Part shown: piece by piece, positions 36,749 through 44,658 of the stretch | Numbering within the stretch: position 1 is the first letter of the stretch | How the letters are laid out: every line of letters begins with the position of its first letter | Source: Anaerolineae bacterium | GTDB taxonomy: Bacteria; Chloroflexota; Anaerolineae; B4-G1; SLSP01 | Direction: 5' to 3' | NCBI GenBank assembly: GCA_025454475.1 | Contig: JALOOJ010000005.1 | Span: forward strand, 1 to 48,873 | DNA length: 48,873 bases | The notes under the pieces: model-generated | The model's database searches: none | The model's input: the letters and a program-made list of their open reading frames with translations, nothing else | Told to the model about the DNA's origin: nothing | Translations under genes and position numbers: made by a program

Positions 36749-37963
36749 ATGAAGAACATACGAATCGGCAGATTGGCTAGTGTCGCCATGGTAGTCATAT
36801 TGGGATTGGCGGCCTGCGCACCCTTATCGACTGAGACTGGTCGTATCGGGACAACCAAAGGCTCGCCGCAGGGCGTGACGACAGGCAGGGAGTTGGCATC
36901 AACTCTCACGGAGCGGGTTGACGTCGTGCCCGTGGTGCAGCCGGCTACACCTGAGGTCGAGACAAAGGCGGCGAGTGCAGACGCTGCGACCGTCCTGCAG
37001 GATACGCTGGTCACGCTGTACAAGGAGGTCAACCCCTCCGTCGTCTACATCGCTGTGACCTCCGGCGGCAGTGGTTTCGCCGCATCGGGTGGCAGCGGGA
37101 GTGGTTTTGTTTATGATGAGGACGGCTACATCGTGACCAACAGCCACGTTGTGGCTGCCGGCAACACCTACGAGGTCGTGTTCTCGAACGGCGACCGGCA
37201 AAACGCCGAGCTCATTGGCACCGATCTGGACAGCGACCTGGCGGTCCTGAAGGTTGCGGCCCTTCCAGATGGGGTCAAGGCGGTTACCCTGGCCAGTGCT
37301 CCCGTCGAGGTCGGCCAATACGCAGTCGCTATCGGCAGTCCCTTTGGCGAGCAGGGCACGATGACGCTGGGGATCGTCAGCGGGCTGGGGCGGAGCCTGC
37401 CCTCGCAGCGGACGACCACGACGGGCAGCACCTATAGCCTGCCCCAGGTGATCCAGACTGATGCTCCGATCAATCCCGGAAACTCAGGAGGCCCGCTGCT
37501 CAACCTTGAGGGGGAGGTGATCGGAGTCAACGCCGCCATCGCGAGTACGTCGGGCACCGGCTCAGGTGTCGGCTTCTCGATCCCGATTGATGTCGTCAAG
37601 CGCGTAGCGCCAAGCTTGATCGAGGACGGCGAGGTAACCTACTCCTATATGGGTGTCAGCTTTGACGGTGAGATCACGTTGGCCGACATGGAGCTCTACG
37701 GTGTGTCGCAGACGCAAGGCGCGTACGTGATCAGCGTGACGCCAGGCGGCCCTGCGGATGAGGCAGGACTCGTAGGCGCGGACGTGGAGACGGGGAAGGG
37801 TGGCGATCTGATCATCGAGATCGATGGTCGACCGATCCAGAACTTCTCAGATCTCAACACCTACCTGGTCCTGGAGACCGAGCCTGGTCAGGTACTTGAA
37901 ATCACGGTGCTACGGGGCGACGAGCCGGTCACGCTGTCGGTGACGCTGGGCGCTCGCCCATAG
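36749..37963 (+). CDS. HtrA/DegP-type trypsin-like serine protease, lipoprotein
   Basis: This 404-residue protease is anchored by a lipid: a basic start, hydrophobic core and lipobox LAAC with C23. The catalytic triad is clear: H133 in VTNSHVVAAG, D163 in LDSDLAVLKV and S246 in NPGNSGGPLL. A single PDZ domain (about 305-400) carries GAYVISVTPGGPADEAGL and GDLIIEIDGRPI. HtrA proteins degrade misfolded exported proteins. The ATG at 36749 has GGGAGGT before it and begins the signal peptide; an upstream in-frame ATG at 36677 is rejected. The two 11-bp heptamer arrays upstream suggest control by an envelope-stress-type response regulator. A strong terminator follows the gene. Confidence 0.93.
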   Translation: MKNIRIGRLASVAMVVILGLAACAPLSTETGRIGTTKGSPQGVTTGRELASTLTERVDVVPVVQPATPEVETKAASADAATVLQDTLVTLYKEVNPSVVYIAVTSGGSGFAASGGSGSGFVYDEDGYIVTNSHVVAAGNTYEVVFSNGDRQNAELIGTDLDSDLAVLKVAALPDGVKAVTLASAPVEVGQYAVAIGSPFGEQGTMTLGIVSGLGRSLPSQRTTTTGSTYSLPQVIQTDAPINPGNSGGPLLNLEGEVIGVNAAIASTSGTGSGVGFSIPIDVVKRVAPSLIEDGEVTYSYMGVSFDGEITLADMELYGVSQTQGAYVISVTPGGPADEAGLVGADVETGKGGDLIIEIDGRPIQNFSDLNTYLVLETEPGQVLEITVLRGDEPVTLSVTLGARP

Positions 37964-37998
37964 CAGGTAATCCAGCCAGCTGGGAGCTGGTATAGCGC

Positions 37999-38032
37999 AC
38001 AAGAGGGCGAAGCGGATGCTTCGCCCTCTTGT
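37999..38032. terminator. Bidirectional hairpin between convergent htrA and enolase genes
   Basis: ACAAGAGGGCGAAGC and GCTTCGCCCTCTTGT form a perfect 15-bp stem with a 4-base loop between two convergent genes. T-tracts are short on both sides. Confidence 0.75.
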
Positions 38033-38082
38033 ATTGCGCGACCGATAGGCCGTCGCCATACCGTAATGACGGCGACATGCAC

Positions 38083-39342
38083 CTACGCCGCGTAGCGCCG
38101 TCTGACCTGCTCTTCCCTGGCCCTCGCTCGTTCCCATGCGTGGGGGAAGCGGGGATTAGCCACAGTGTTGGGCCCGGGGATATAGGGGAAGCGCTGCGCG
38201 GGATGGTCGATCAGCTCCATGCCGAATCCTGGCTTGTCGGATAGGGTGATCATGCCATCGACTGGGCGATAGGGGTCCTTGAAAAGGCCATCCCGAAACT
38301 CGTTGGGATACATAAAGAACTCGCACATAGTCCCGTTGGGCACGCCGGCCACCAGATGCGTGTTGGCCATAGTGCCAAGGCTGCTGCTCCAGTTGTGGGG
38401 CACCATCCGCACACCATACACATCGGCGGCACGGGCCACGCGCCAGTTCTCCGTGACTCCAAGCCGGTAGCAGTCTGTCTGTACCGCATCGTAGACTTGG
38501 TGCTCCAGCCAGGGGCGAGCTTCCGATAGCCCTCGGAAGCGCTCACCGCCCCAGAGCATCACGTTGGGCATTCGCTCTTTGATCCTCAGGTAATCCTCAA
38601 ACTGCGCCGGCCCCTCGTCTCCCATCGGTTGCTCGAAGAACAGGAAGCCCAGGTCATTGATGATTGGAGCAATCTCCAGGCATTCATCAAACGTCCAGCT
38701 ATCGTAGCCCTTCTTCTCAAGGCCGAGGTCGAAGTCGGACCCGACTGCTTCTCGGAGCTTTCTGCAGATGTCCCCCAACTTGGTTGGGGTCATCTCGGCC
38801 TCTTCCCAATCGGTTCCGGGACGCCACTTGAAGGTGTCGAACCCCAGCGCTTTGTAGCGCAGCGCCTCCTCGATCAGGGCGTCGACCCCATACGGCTTCC
38901 CGTCGCCGCGATCATAGTAGGTCCACATCACGCCGCCGCTGGCGTAGACGTGGACCTGTGGGTTGGGAGTGGTGTCCGTCGCCAGTAGCGCGTAGACCGG
39001 TTGCCCTTTGGCCTTGCCGATGATATCCCAGCAGGCCACATCGAGACCATTCGCCAGGCTCCGGCGGACCACGTCAAAGGGATTCTCTCCGACCAGGCAC
39101 GAGACGTCGCCTGTAAGCCGTCCCTCTCCAGGACCAATGCCTACCAGGCCCTGAGCCGTGAAGACCTCCACAACGTTGACGTCAACCTTGGTCAGCACCA
39201 CCGGACCGCACTCGTGCACGTAAGAGCCATCGCTGGGGCGGTAGCTGAGGGGAGTTACCCTGATGTCGGTGATCGTGATGTCCTCACGCCCGATGCCATC
39301 GAGCAACGGCTCTGCGATGTCAGTGACTTTCCCGTCGCTCAC
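38083..39342 (-). CDS. Mandelate racemase/muconate-lactonizing (enolase superfamily) dehydratase-like protein
   Basis: This 419-residue protein has the enolase-superfamily capping domain and barrel. Barrel landmarks are K172 in FKWRPG, metal ligands E209 (LGLEKKG), E237 (FFEQP) and E267 (GGER), and a histidine in MVPHNW near 312. The first metal ligand is Glu where Asp is usual. Members dehydrate sugar acids such as L-fuconate, galactonate or glucarate. With a GH29 fucosidase and an Idh-like dehydrogenase in the same operon, an acid made from a liberated deoxysugar is a reasonable guess. The GTG start overlaps the methyltransferase stop by 4 bp (GTGA), so it is the last gene of the cluster. 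It converges on htrA. Confidence 0.87.
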   Translation of the reverse strand: MSDGKVTDIAEPLLDGIGREDITITDIRVTPLSYRPSDGSYVHECGPVVLTKVDVNVVEVFTAQGLVGIGPGEGRLTGDVSCLVGENPFDVVRRSLANGLDVACWDIIGKAKGQPVYALLATDTTPNPQVHVYASGGVMWTYYDRGDGKPYGVDALIEEALRYKALGFDTFKWRPGTDWEEAEMTPTKLGDICRKLREAVGSDFDLGLEKKGYDSWTFDECLEIAPIINDLGFLFFEQPMGDEGPAQFEDYLRIKERMPNVMLWGGERFRGLSEARPWLEHQVYDAVQTDCYRLGVTENWRVARAADVYGVRMVPHNWSSSLGTMANTHLVAGVPNGTMCEFFMYPNEFRDGLFKDPYRPVDGMITLSDKPGFGMELIDHPAQRFPYIPGPNTVANPRFPHAWERARAREEQVRRRYAA

Positions 39343-40142
39343 CGTGATCCCTTACTGGCCAACAGCACGAAGGAAAGCGGGAAGCCGCGGTCGTTCAGGT
39401 GTCCGAATCCTGCGGAGATATCCTCGGGATACTCGTGCATTTCGGCAATCGTCAAGCCGCTCTGGGCAACGGCATTAACGATTGTCTCCATCGTGTATGA
39501 GAAGCTATAGAACGGCTTCGAGGGATAGGTGGTGCCGCCGACGTAGTCCATACCGTCGGTTTCCACCCACGGGTCCGCCCTGAAGTAGGAGTACACGACC
39601 TTGTCGGGATGGTCCGCATCGAAGCCTGGCTCGTCCTTGGTAGCCAGCATATTGACGAAGGGGTGGATCTCGTGGACGAGTAGGTAGCCCTCAGGGGCCA
39701 GGACCTGCGAGGCCTTCTCGAAGAACGCCCCGAGATCCTGAAACCAGGTCATGGCACCGGCAGAGACGAAGACGATATCGAACGCGCCATTATATCCGGG
39801 CGCAATGTCCGCGATGTCGGTACAGACAAAGCGCCCATTTAGCTCCGTCTTCTCGGCGAGCGCCCTCCCTTCCTCGATGAAGTTCGCGGCGATATCGAAA
39901 CCTACACCGGATCTGGCACCCAACTTGACGATCGAGAGCAACTCCCGCCCGTTGTTGCAGCAGAGCTGTCCGACGGCTTTGCCGGCGACGCCGATTTTGC
40001 CGAGGGCCGCCAACACCGGCGCGTCGAGGAACGTTCCCTCGGGGGCCAGAAGCACGTCGACCAGGTCGACCTTTCGGCCCCGCTTATGTACCTCGAAGGC
40101 CTCTTCCCAGGCCTCTTTGTTTGCCGCGGCATAGTTGCTCAC
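39339..40142 (-). CDS. Class I SAM-dependent methyltransferase
   Basis: This 267-residue protein has a methyltransferase core where motif I reads GQLCCNNGRELLS near 58, followed by GVGFDIAANFIEEG, DIVFVSAGAMTWFQDL and VLAPEGYLLVHEIHPF. The Cys-Cys-Asn-Asn-Gly form of motif I is known in a subgroup of small-molecule methyltransferases. The substrate is unknown; in this setting a sugar or sugar acid could be methylated, or the enzyme may be unrelated to catabolism. A GTG start follows AAGGAGG, 28 bp after the fucosidase stop. The 3' end overlaps the enolase-family gene, so it is translationally coupled. Confidence 0.83.
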   Translation of the reverse strand: MSNYAAANKEAWEEAFEVHKRGRKVDLVDVLLAPEGTFLDAPVLAALGKIGVAGKAVGQLCCNNGRELLSIVKLGARSGVGFDIAANFIEEGRALAEKTELNGRFVCTDIADIAPGYNGAFDIVFVSAGAMTWFQDLGAFFEKASQVLAPEGYLLVHEIHPFVNMLATKDEPGFDADHPDKVVYSYFRADPWVETDGMDYVGGTTYPSKPFYSFSYTMETIVNAVAQSGLTIAEMHEYPEDISAGFGHLNDRGFPLSFVLLASKGSR

Positions 40143-40170
40143 AGGGCTCAGGGCCTCCTTATCTATCGCA

Positions 40171-41610
40171 TTAGGCGAACGTGACGTGGAAGCACTGCGT
40201 GTAGTCGCAGGGCTTCTGCTCGGGAAGGTCGATCACTAGCCCGCGCGCCGTTTGCCGGAAGGGCACGGACCCTGCGCCCAGCAGCGATACCGCGGCTACC
40301 TTGGGCACAGCGCCCTGAGCCAGGCTGCGGATTGCGGTCGTCCCGCCCTCTGACCACTTCATCATGAAGGCGTAGACATCCCCGTTCTTGGTGGTAAAGC
40401 GGAAGTCCTCAGTCGTCCAGGCGACGGCATCCTCTCGGAACCTGTCGATGATGACGCCCGAAGGCCCCTCCCCGGACATCTTCCAGGGTCGGGTCCCGTA
40501 GATGCCATCGCCATTCACCTTGATCCAGCGCGCCGTCGAGGTCACGATGTGCATGCACTCGTCATCGAGCGTGCCGTCAGGGCGCTGCGGGATGTTAAGG
40601 AGAAGGTTGCCGTTCTTGCTGACGATATCCACGAGCGTCTCCGCTACGTGCTTGGGGGTCTTGTACACGTCTCTCTTGTTGTAGAACCAATCGCCCACAC
40701 TGGTGTCGGTCTGCCAGACAAAGGGGCGGATGTCGGGCTGGTTGCTGCGCTCCAGATCCAGCACGCCGACGGCAAAGACCTCAGGTTTGCGGTCCTTCTG
40801 ATTGTAGACCGCCTCGTTCTGACCGTGCAGGGCAGCGCTCGAGTTATAGAGGTGCGCGATGATGTTCAGGCCGTAGTCGCCAAAGGGCACACCGCCGTCC
40901 GAGTAGAGCAGATCTGGCTGGAATACGTCGATGATCTCCTTTACGTAGGCATACCACTTCTCGTGCCACCACGGGTTGTCCGTGTACCATTCCCCTCCCT
41001 TGCGCATGTCCGGGGCGTCACTGTTTGGGATGTAGAGATCCGCAAAGGCGGGATCATTGCCGTCATAGGGCACGCCGGCATAGGGTCCAGCAGTGTCCGC
41101 GTTCTTGCTGGGTCGGTTCCAGTGGTAGCTGGCGCCAATATGCTCTGACAGGCCAAAGCGCAGGCCCCGTGCCCGCGCCGCCTCTCCCCAGAGCGCGACA
41201 ATGTCCTTCTTGGGGCCGAAGTTGACCGAGTTCCAGCGGTGATGCGTCGAATTCCAGTTGTGGAAGTTGTCGTGATGCGCTGCCTGAGCAACGAAGTACT
41301 TGGCGCCGGCATCGACAAACAGATCCATCAGTCCCTCAGGGTCAAAGGCCTCGGCCTTCCACTGCTGGACGATGTCCTTGTAGCCGACCTTTGACGGGTG
41401 GCCGTAGGTGCGCCAATGGTAGCGGTACTGGTCGTGGCCCTCCTCATACATGTGCCGTGCGTACCAGTCTCCGTACATGGGCACGGCCTGGGGTCCCCAG
41501 TGCGACCAGATGCCGAACTTTGCATCCCGAAACCAGTCGGGACACGTGAACTCCCGCAATGACGTCCAGGTGGGCTCGAAAGGCCCTTTTGCGATTGCCA
41601 GCTCTGTCAT
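40171..41610 (-). CDS. GH29 alpha-L-fucosidase
   Basis: This 479-residue full-length GH29 enzyme opens with DWFRDAKFGIWSHWGPQAVP near 25, followed by HMYEEGHDQYRYH and AAHHDNFHNWNS near 112, both of which line the active site in the family. The nucleophile is D238 in DLLYSDGG. KNGNLLLNIPQRPDG near 345 and a C-terminal beta-sandwich (about 375-478) complete it. It releases alpha-linked L-fucose. No signal peptide is visible, so it should be cytoplasmic and would need imported fucosides; no transporter is encoded beside it. The ATG follows GGAGGT. The upstream gap holds a family A repeat, downstream is the methyltransferase. Confidence 0.9.
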   Translation of the reverse strand: MTELAIAKGPFEPTWTSLREFTCPDWFRDAKFGIWSHWGPQAVPMYGDWYARHMYEEGHDQYRYHWRTYGHPSKVGYKDIVQQWKAEAFDPEGLMDLFVDAGAKYFVAQAAHHDNFHNWNSTHHRWNSVNFGPKKDIVALWGEAARARGLRFGLSEHIGASYHWNRPSKNADTAGPYAGVPYDGNDPAFADLYIPNSDAPDMRKGGEWYTDNPWWHEKWYAYVKEIIDVFQPDLLYSDGGVPFGDYGLNIIAHLYNSSAALHGQNEAVYNQKDRKPEVFAVGVLDLERSNQPDIRPFVWQTDTSVGDWFYNKRDVYKTPKHVAETLVDIVSKNGNLLLNIPQRPDGTLDDECMHIVTSTARWIKVNGDGIYGTRPWKMSGEGPSGVIIDRFREDAVAWTTEDFRFTTKNGDVYAFMMKWSEGGTTAIRSLAQGAVPKVAAVSLLGAGSVPFRQTARGLVIDLPEQKPCDYTQCFHVTFA

Positions 41611-41646
41611 CGGTCATACCTCCAGGTGTGGTGATGTGATGTGTGT

Positions 41647-41732
41647 CAGTGATTGGGATTTGGTGACGAGGGATCAGTGATTAGGGATTGGGCAAGATCG
41701 GACCTGATCCCCAGTCACCAATCACCAGTCCC
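41647..41732. repeat. Family A inverted repeat, copy at the Gfo/Idh/MocA 3' end
   Basis: CAGTGATTGGGATTTGGTGA on the left is mirrored by CTGATCCCCAGTCACCAATC (41704-41723) and following bases. A central GATCGGACC matches the other copies. The right arm provides the oxidoreductase's last codons. Confidence 0.65.
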
Positions 41733-42953
41733 GTGACTCGCGAGGGTTGTCGTCATATCATAACGCTCGCCGGTGAGCGAGGATTCCAGTGCGCCGGCCA
41801 TCATTTCCGTGATATGCAGGCCCCAGTCGACGTTGACGATGGGCTCGCGGTCCTCCAGGATACAGTCAATCAGGTGTTGTGTTGACGCGTGGTAGTAGTT
41901 GAACGCACCCGGCGTGGGTTGAGGCCACTTTGCCCGGCTCGCATCGCCGCGTGCCGGGATGTGGAACCACCCATCTGCGTCGACATGCGGGAGCAGGGCT
42001 TTGTGCCTGGAGATGATGGACGCAGTGTAGCCGGCGCCGAAGAGCAGGTTGCCGTCGGTACCGAACACCTGCAGCCCACCGCCGCCGGTCCCGGGCAGCA
42101 CCGGGTGGTAGATCCGGCCGACGTGACAAGTGCCCACACTGCCGTCTGCCATCTCGTAGAGCGAGTAGGCCTGGTCGACAGCCTCCATCTGCACGTGCTT
42201 GGTGCGTGGGAGGTCGACGACGACGTCCCAGTAGTTGGCGCGATTGGGGTCCGTCACGCTTGCCAGGAACTCGTCGTACTTCTCCTCCGGCACGATATCG
42301 GCTTCCTTGACGCCGATGGTGGCCTTGGCATAGACGCTCTTGCAGGGTCCCAGGGCTGAGACGATCTGGGTGGGGGCGTAGGGCAGATCGAAGAGGAAGC
42401 CGCCGCTGTCCTTGGTGTAGAAGGCGTCCTGTCCATAGGGATTGCTTCCCAGTGCGGGACCGTAGATCGCAGGCCCGGTCCAGGCGAGGGAGAACCAGAG
42501 AACGTCGCCCAACACGCCCTTCTTCACTAGATCGTGCACGAGGGCGGTGTCCGGGTCGAGGAGCGTATTGGAGCTGGGCTCGATGATGGCCTTGACGCCT
42601 GCCTCGCGGATGGCGGCCGCGATCCTCCGGGCATCGTCCATGTCGGTCGCCATCGGCTTCTGGATCAGCACATGCTTCCTTGCTCCGACGGCCTTCAGCG
42701 TGAACGGCACGTGTGTCCCCGGCGCGGTGAGGATGAAGACGGCCTCGATGTCGGCCCGGTCGATCATGTCATCGTAGTCGAGGTATTGCTCCCTGGCGCC
42801 GAAGAGGCGCGCGGTCGCCGCCGTGCGAGTCTCGTAGCGGTCACAGACGGCGACCAGGTCCACCGTCTCCATGCGCATAAGATAGGGCAGGTAGTAAGCC
42901 GTGGCGACCACGCCGCAGCCTACTACGCCGACTTTCACCTTCTGTTGGGGCAT
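41715..42953 (-). CDS. Gfo/Idh/MocA-family oxidoreductase
   Basis: This 412-residue NAD(P)-dependent dehydrogenase has a Rossmann fold at the start: VGVVGCGVVATAYYLPYL, then VDLVAVCDRYE. The family signature ALGARKHVLIQKPMATDMDD-like segment (here GARKHVLIQKPMATD near 90) contains the conserved EKP-type lysine, with Gln replacing Glu. The C-terminal domain has VVDLPRTKHVQMEAVD. Such enzymes oxidise or reduce sugars and inositols, and this one likely acts on the sugar released by the GH29 enzyme. The ATG at 42953 follows GGAAGG; an upstream in-frame start is not supported. The last residues (SHGTGDW and stop) are encoded by a family A repeat. Confidence 0.9.
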   Translation of the reverse strand: MPQQKVKVGVVGCGVVATAYYLPYLMRMETVDLVAVCDRYETRTAATARLFGAREQYLDYDDMIDRADIEAVFILTAPGTHVPFTLKAVGARKHVLIQKPMATDMDDARRIAAAIREAGVKAIIEPSSNTLLDPDTALVHDLVKKGVLGDVLWFSLAWTGPAIYGPALGSNPYGQDAFYTKDSGGFLFDLPYAPTQIVSALGPCKSVYAKATIGVKEADIVPEEKYDEFLASVTDPNRANYWDVVVDLPRTKHVQMEAVDQAYSLYEMADGSVGTCHVGRIYHPVLPGTGGGGLQVFGTDGNLLFGAGYTASIISRHKALLPHVDADGWFHIPARGDASRAKWPQPTPGAFNYYHASTQHLIDCILEDREPIVNVDWGLHITEMMAGALESSLTGERYDMTTTLASHGTGDW

Positions 42954-43014
42954 AGTGTACCTTCCAGAGGACACTGTGGCAGACGCGCTGCAAGAGACCA
43001 ACGACTATGCTCGC

Positions 43015-43046
43015 GGTGCCGGGGACCTTCCGAGGTCCCCGGCACC
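43015..43046. repeat. Family C repeat, short copy
   Basis: GGTGCCGGGGAC and GTCCCCGGCACC flank 8 bases (CTTCCGAG). It lies between the cupin stop and the oxidoreductase start; perfect 12-bp stem. Confidence 0.75.
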
Positions 43047-43065
43047 TGGGTGGGCACCACTTGGG

Positions 43066-43449
43066 CTAGTGGTCGTGCTCCGCGGCGTCGGCTTCGGCCT
43101 TTGTCTTGTGCACTGTGCCATCCGGGTGGTTGGGCGGCGTGTAGATCGTGTAGAGCCTAAGCCTCTCGGTCGCGGAGGTGTTGATGACGTTGTGCCAGGT
43201 GCCCGCCGGCACTACGACGGCATCGCCATCGCCAACAACATGCTCTTCGGCGCCGCTGAACACGAATTTCGCCTCGCCCTCCTCGATTCGGAAGAACTGA
43301 TCGACATCGCCGTGTATCTCGTTGCCGATCTCCTCGCCCCCTTGCAGGCACATCACGACGAGCTGCAGGTGTTCACCAGTGAACAACACCTGGCGGAAAT
43401 AGCCATTGTCAAGGGTCTGCTTTTCAATCGGTCCAACGTATCCGGTCAT
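43066..43449 (-). CDS. Cupin-domain protein
   Basis: This is a 127-residue single cupin. Motif 1 reads GNEIHGDVDQFFRIEEG, with H46 present and the second histidine replaced by D48 (followed by D50). Motif 2 reads GDAVVVPAGTWHNVIN with the expected histidine. The metal site is therefore altered but possibly functional. Small cupins act as sugar isomerases, dioxygenases or binding proteins. It is the first gene of the block that continues with the Gfo/Idh/MocA oxidoreductase, about 110 bp further on. That gap is filled mainly by a family C repeat, so common transcription is possible but not certain. Confidence 0.87.
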   Translation of the reverse strand: MTGYVGPIEKQTLDNGYFRQVLFTGEHLQLVVMCLQGGEEIGNEIHGDVDQFFRIEEGEAKFVFSGAEEHVVGDGDAVVVPAGTWHNVINTSATERLRLYTIYTPPNHPDGTVHKTKAEADAAEHDH

Positions 43450-43554
43450 AGTATCAGCCTCCTTGTCGCTTGATTACCACGACCTAAGGGTATGCCGCAC
43501 CGGCAGATATGTCAATCCGGTCTCCACGCCGGCTTGCCGCTGAGCTTAGCAGAA

Positions 43555-43600
43555 ACTGCCGGGGACGCGCCTCAGAAGGCGACGGAAAGTCACCGGCACT
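43555..43600. repeat. Family C repeat, copy 3
   Basis: ACTGCCGGGGACGCGCCTCA, then GAAGGCGACGG and GTCACCGGCACT, matching the copy at 6159-6203 in both arms and centre. It lies between the GNAT and cupin genes. Confidence 0.75.
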
Positions 43601-43649
43601 GAGAGCACTCCTGGTGCGCGGTTGGCAAGATGGCGTTCCTCGTACGGCC

Positions 43650-43674
43650 CCTATAGGCGCGCTCGCGCTATAGG
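43650..43674 (-). terminator. Hairpin at the GNAT gene stop
   Basis: CCTATAG-CGCG and CGCG-CTATAGG pair with one bulged base and a 2-base loop. The TAG stop of the GNAT gene lies in the stem. No T-tract. Confidence 0.45.
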
Positions 43675-44582
43675 ACTCTCGTCCAGCAGTTGGTGGTATA
43701 GAGGACCTCGAAGCCGAGCGCCTTGTAGAATCGCTGGTCCGAGCCGACGAAGGCGACGGTGGCGCCCTCTGCGCCGCAACGCCGGATGCCCTCCAGTACG
43801 GCGGCTCTGCCAAGCCCCATCCGCCGGTAGTCGGGATCGGTTGCCACGGGCTCGACGTAGGCGATGGCGTTGGTGCGATCGTGCCACATGCCGCAGAACG
43901 AGACGAAGTCGCCATTCGGCGCCTCGACCACGATCTTGAGGTCGTTACGGTAATTGGGGCTCGACGCCTGCTTCCGCCGCCCCTCGATACCCTCCTCAAC
44001 CGGTTCGCCCGCGTGGTTGAAACCGCGCCAGAGAACCCTGTGAACCTTCCACAGGTCGTTCTCATCGGCGAGGCTTTTCAGCCGGAAGCCCTCAGGGACC
44101 TTGATGGCCGGGAACAGATCCGGTATCATGAACCGAGACATCGGCCTTCCCCAATCCGGTTTCAGCTCATAGCCACGGGCTCGGACCAGGGTCTCGAGCT
44201 CCGTATCGAAGTCATTGACGTAGGCGTGCAGATATCGCTGCCCATCGGGCGTGACGCCATGGAGGTTGGCTTCTGCGTAGGCCAGCATCTCGGGCCTCAG
44301 GGCTTCGTGCCCTGGCTTGACCTGGAAGTAGGCTTCACCGAGCTTGCTTTCGTAGTTCACAACACCCACGATAGCGCCGGCCTCGCCGGTAGGCGACACC
44401 GCTTCCCAGATGCGAATCCTGTCGAGGGCGGTTACGTCGAGATTCGGGTGGGTGTGCATATACTCCCATTCGGGCTGAAGCCAATTGCCGTCTTGGTTGT
44501 TCGGTAGGTAGTGCGCAATCAGGAAGTTGCTGATTGCCGTAAAGTCATCGGGACCTGAGTACTGCCGTGTCTTGACTGTCAC
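43668..44582 (-). CDS. Tandem-domain GNAT acetyltransferase
   Basis: This is about 304 residues. The C-terminal GNAT domain (about 140-300) shows the acetyl-CoA-binding block EPVATDPDYRRMGLGRAAVLEG, and YKALGFEVLYTT near the end. The N-terminal half (about 1-135, VGVVNYESKLGEAYF) looks like a second, degenerate GNAT domain. The substrate is unknown. I prefer the GTG at 44582 because AAAGGATG lies just before it; an ATG at 44612 in frame lacks a ribosome-binding site. No operon partner is obvious: a family C repeat and hairpin follow, and the ABC exporter ends about 76 bp upstream on the same strand. Confidence 0.83.
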   Translation of the reverse strand: MTVKTRQYSGPDDFTAISNFLIAHYLPNNQDGNWLQPEWEYMHTHPNLDVTALDRIRIWEAVSPTGEAGAIVGVVNYESKLGEAYFQVKPGHEALRPEMLAYAEANLHGVTPDGQRYLHAYVNDFDTELETLVRARGYELKPDWGRPMSRFMIPDLFPAIKVPEGFRLKSLADENDLWKVHRVLWRGFNHAGEPVEEGIEGRRKQASSPNYRNDLKIVVEAPNGDFVSFCGMWHDRTNAIAYVEPVATDPDYRRMGLGRAAVLEGIRRCGAEGATVAFVGSDQRFYKALGFEVLYTTNCWTRVL

Positions 44583-44658
44583 TGCATCATCCTTTTCTGG
44601 GTGCGACACCATAGCTTGTGGACACTATGCGAATCACAGACCCGCTGGGTACGCTTGC

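Noticed and set aside
43015-43046. Intrinsic terminator for the cupin gene
   Set aside because: Same sequence as the family C repeats elsewhere, lies downstream of the cupin but without T-tract; better called a repeat.
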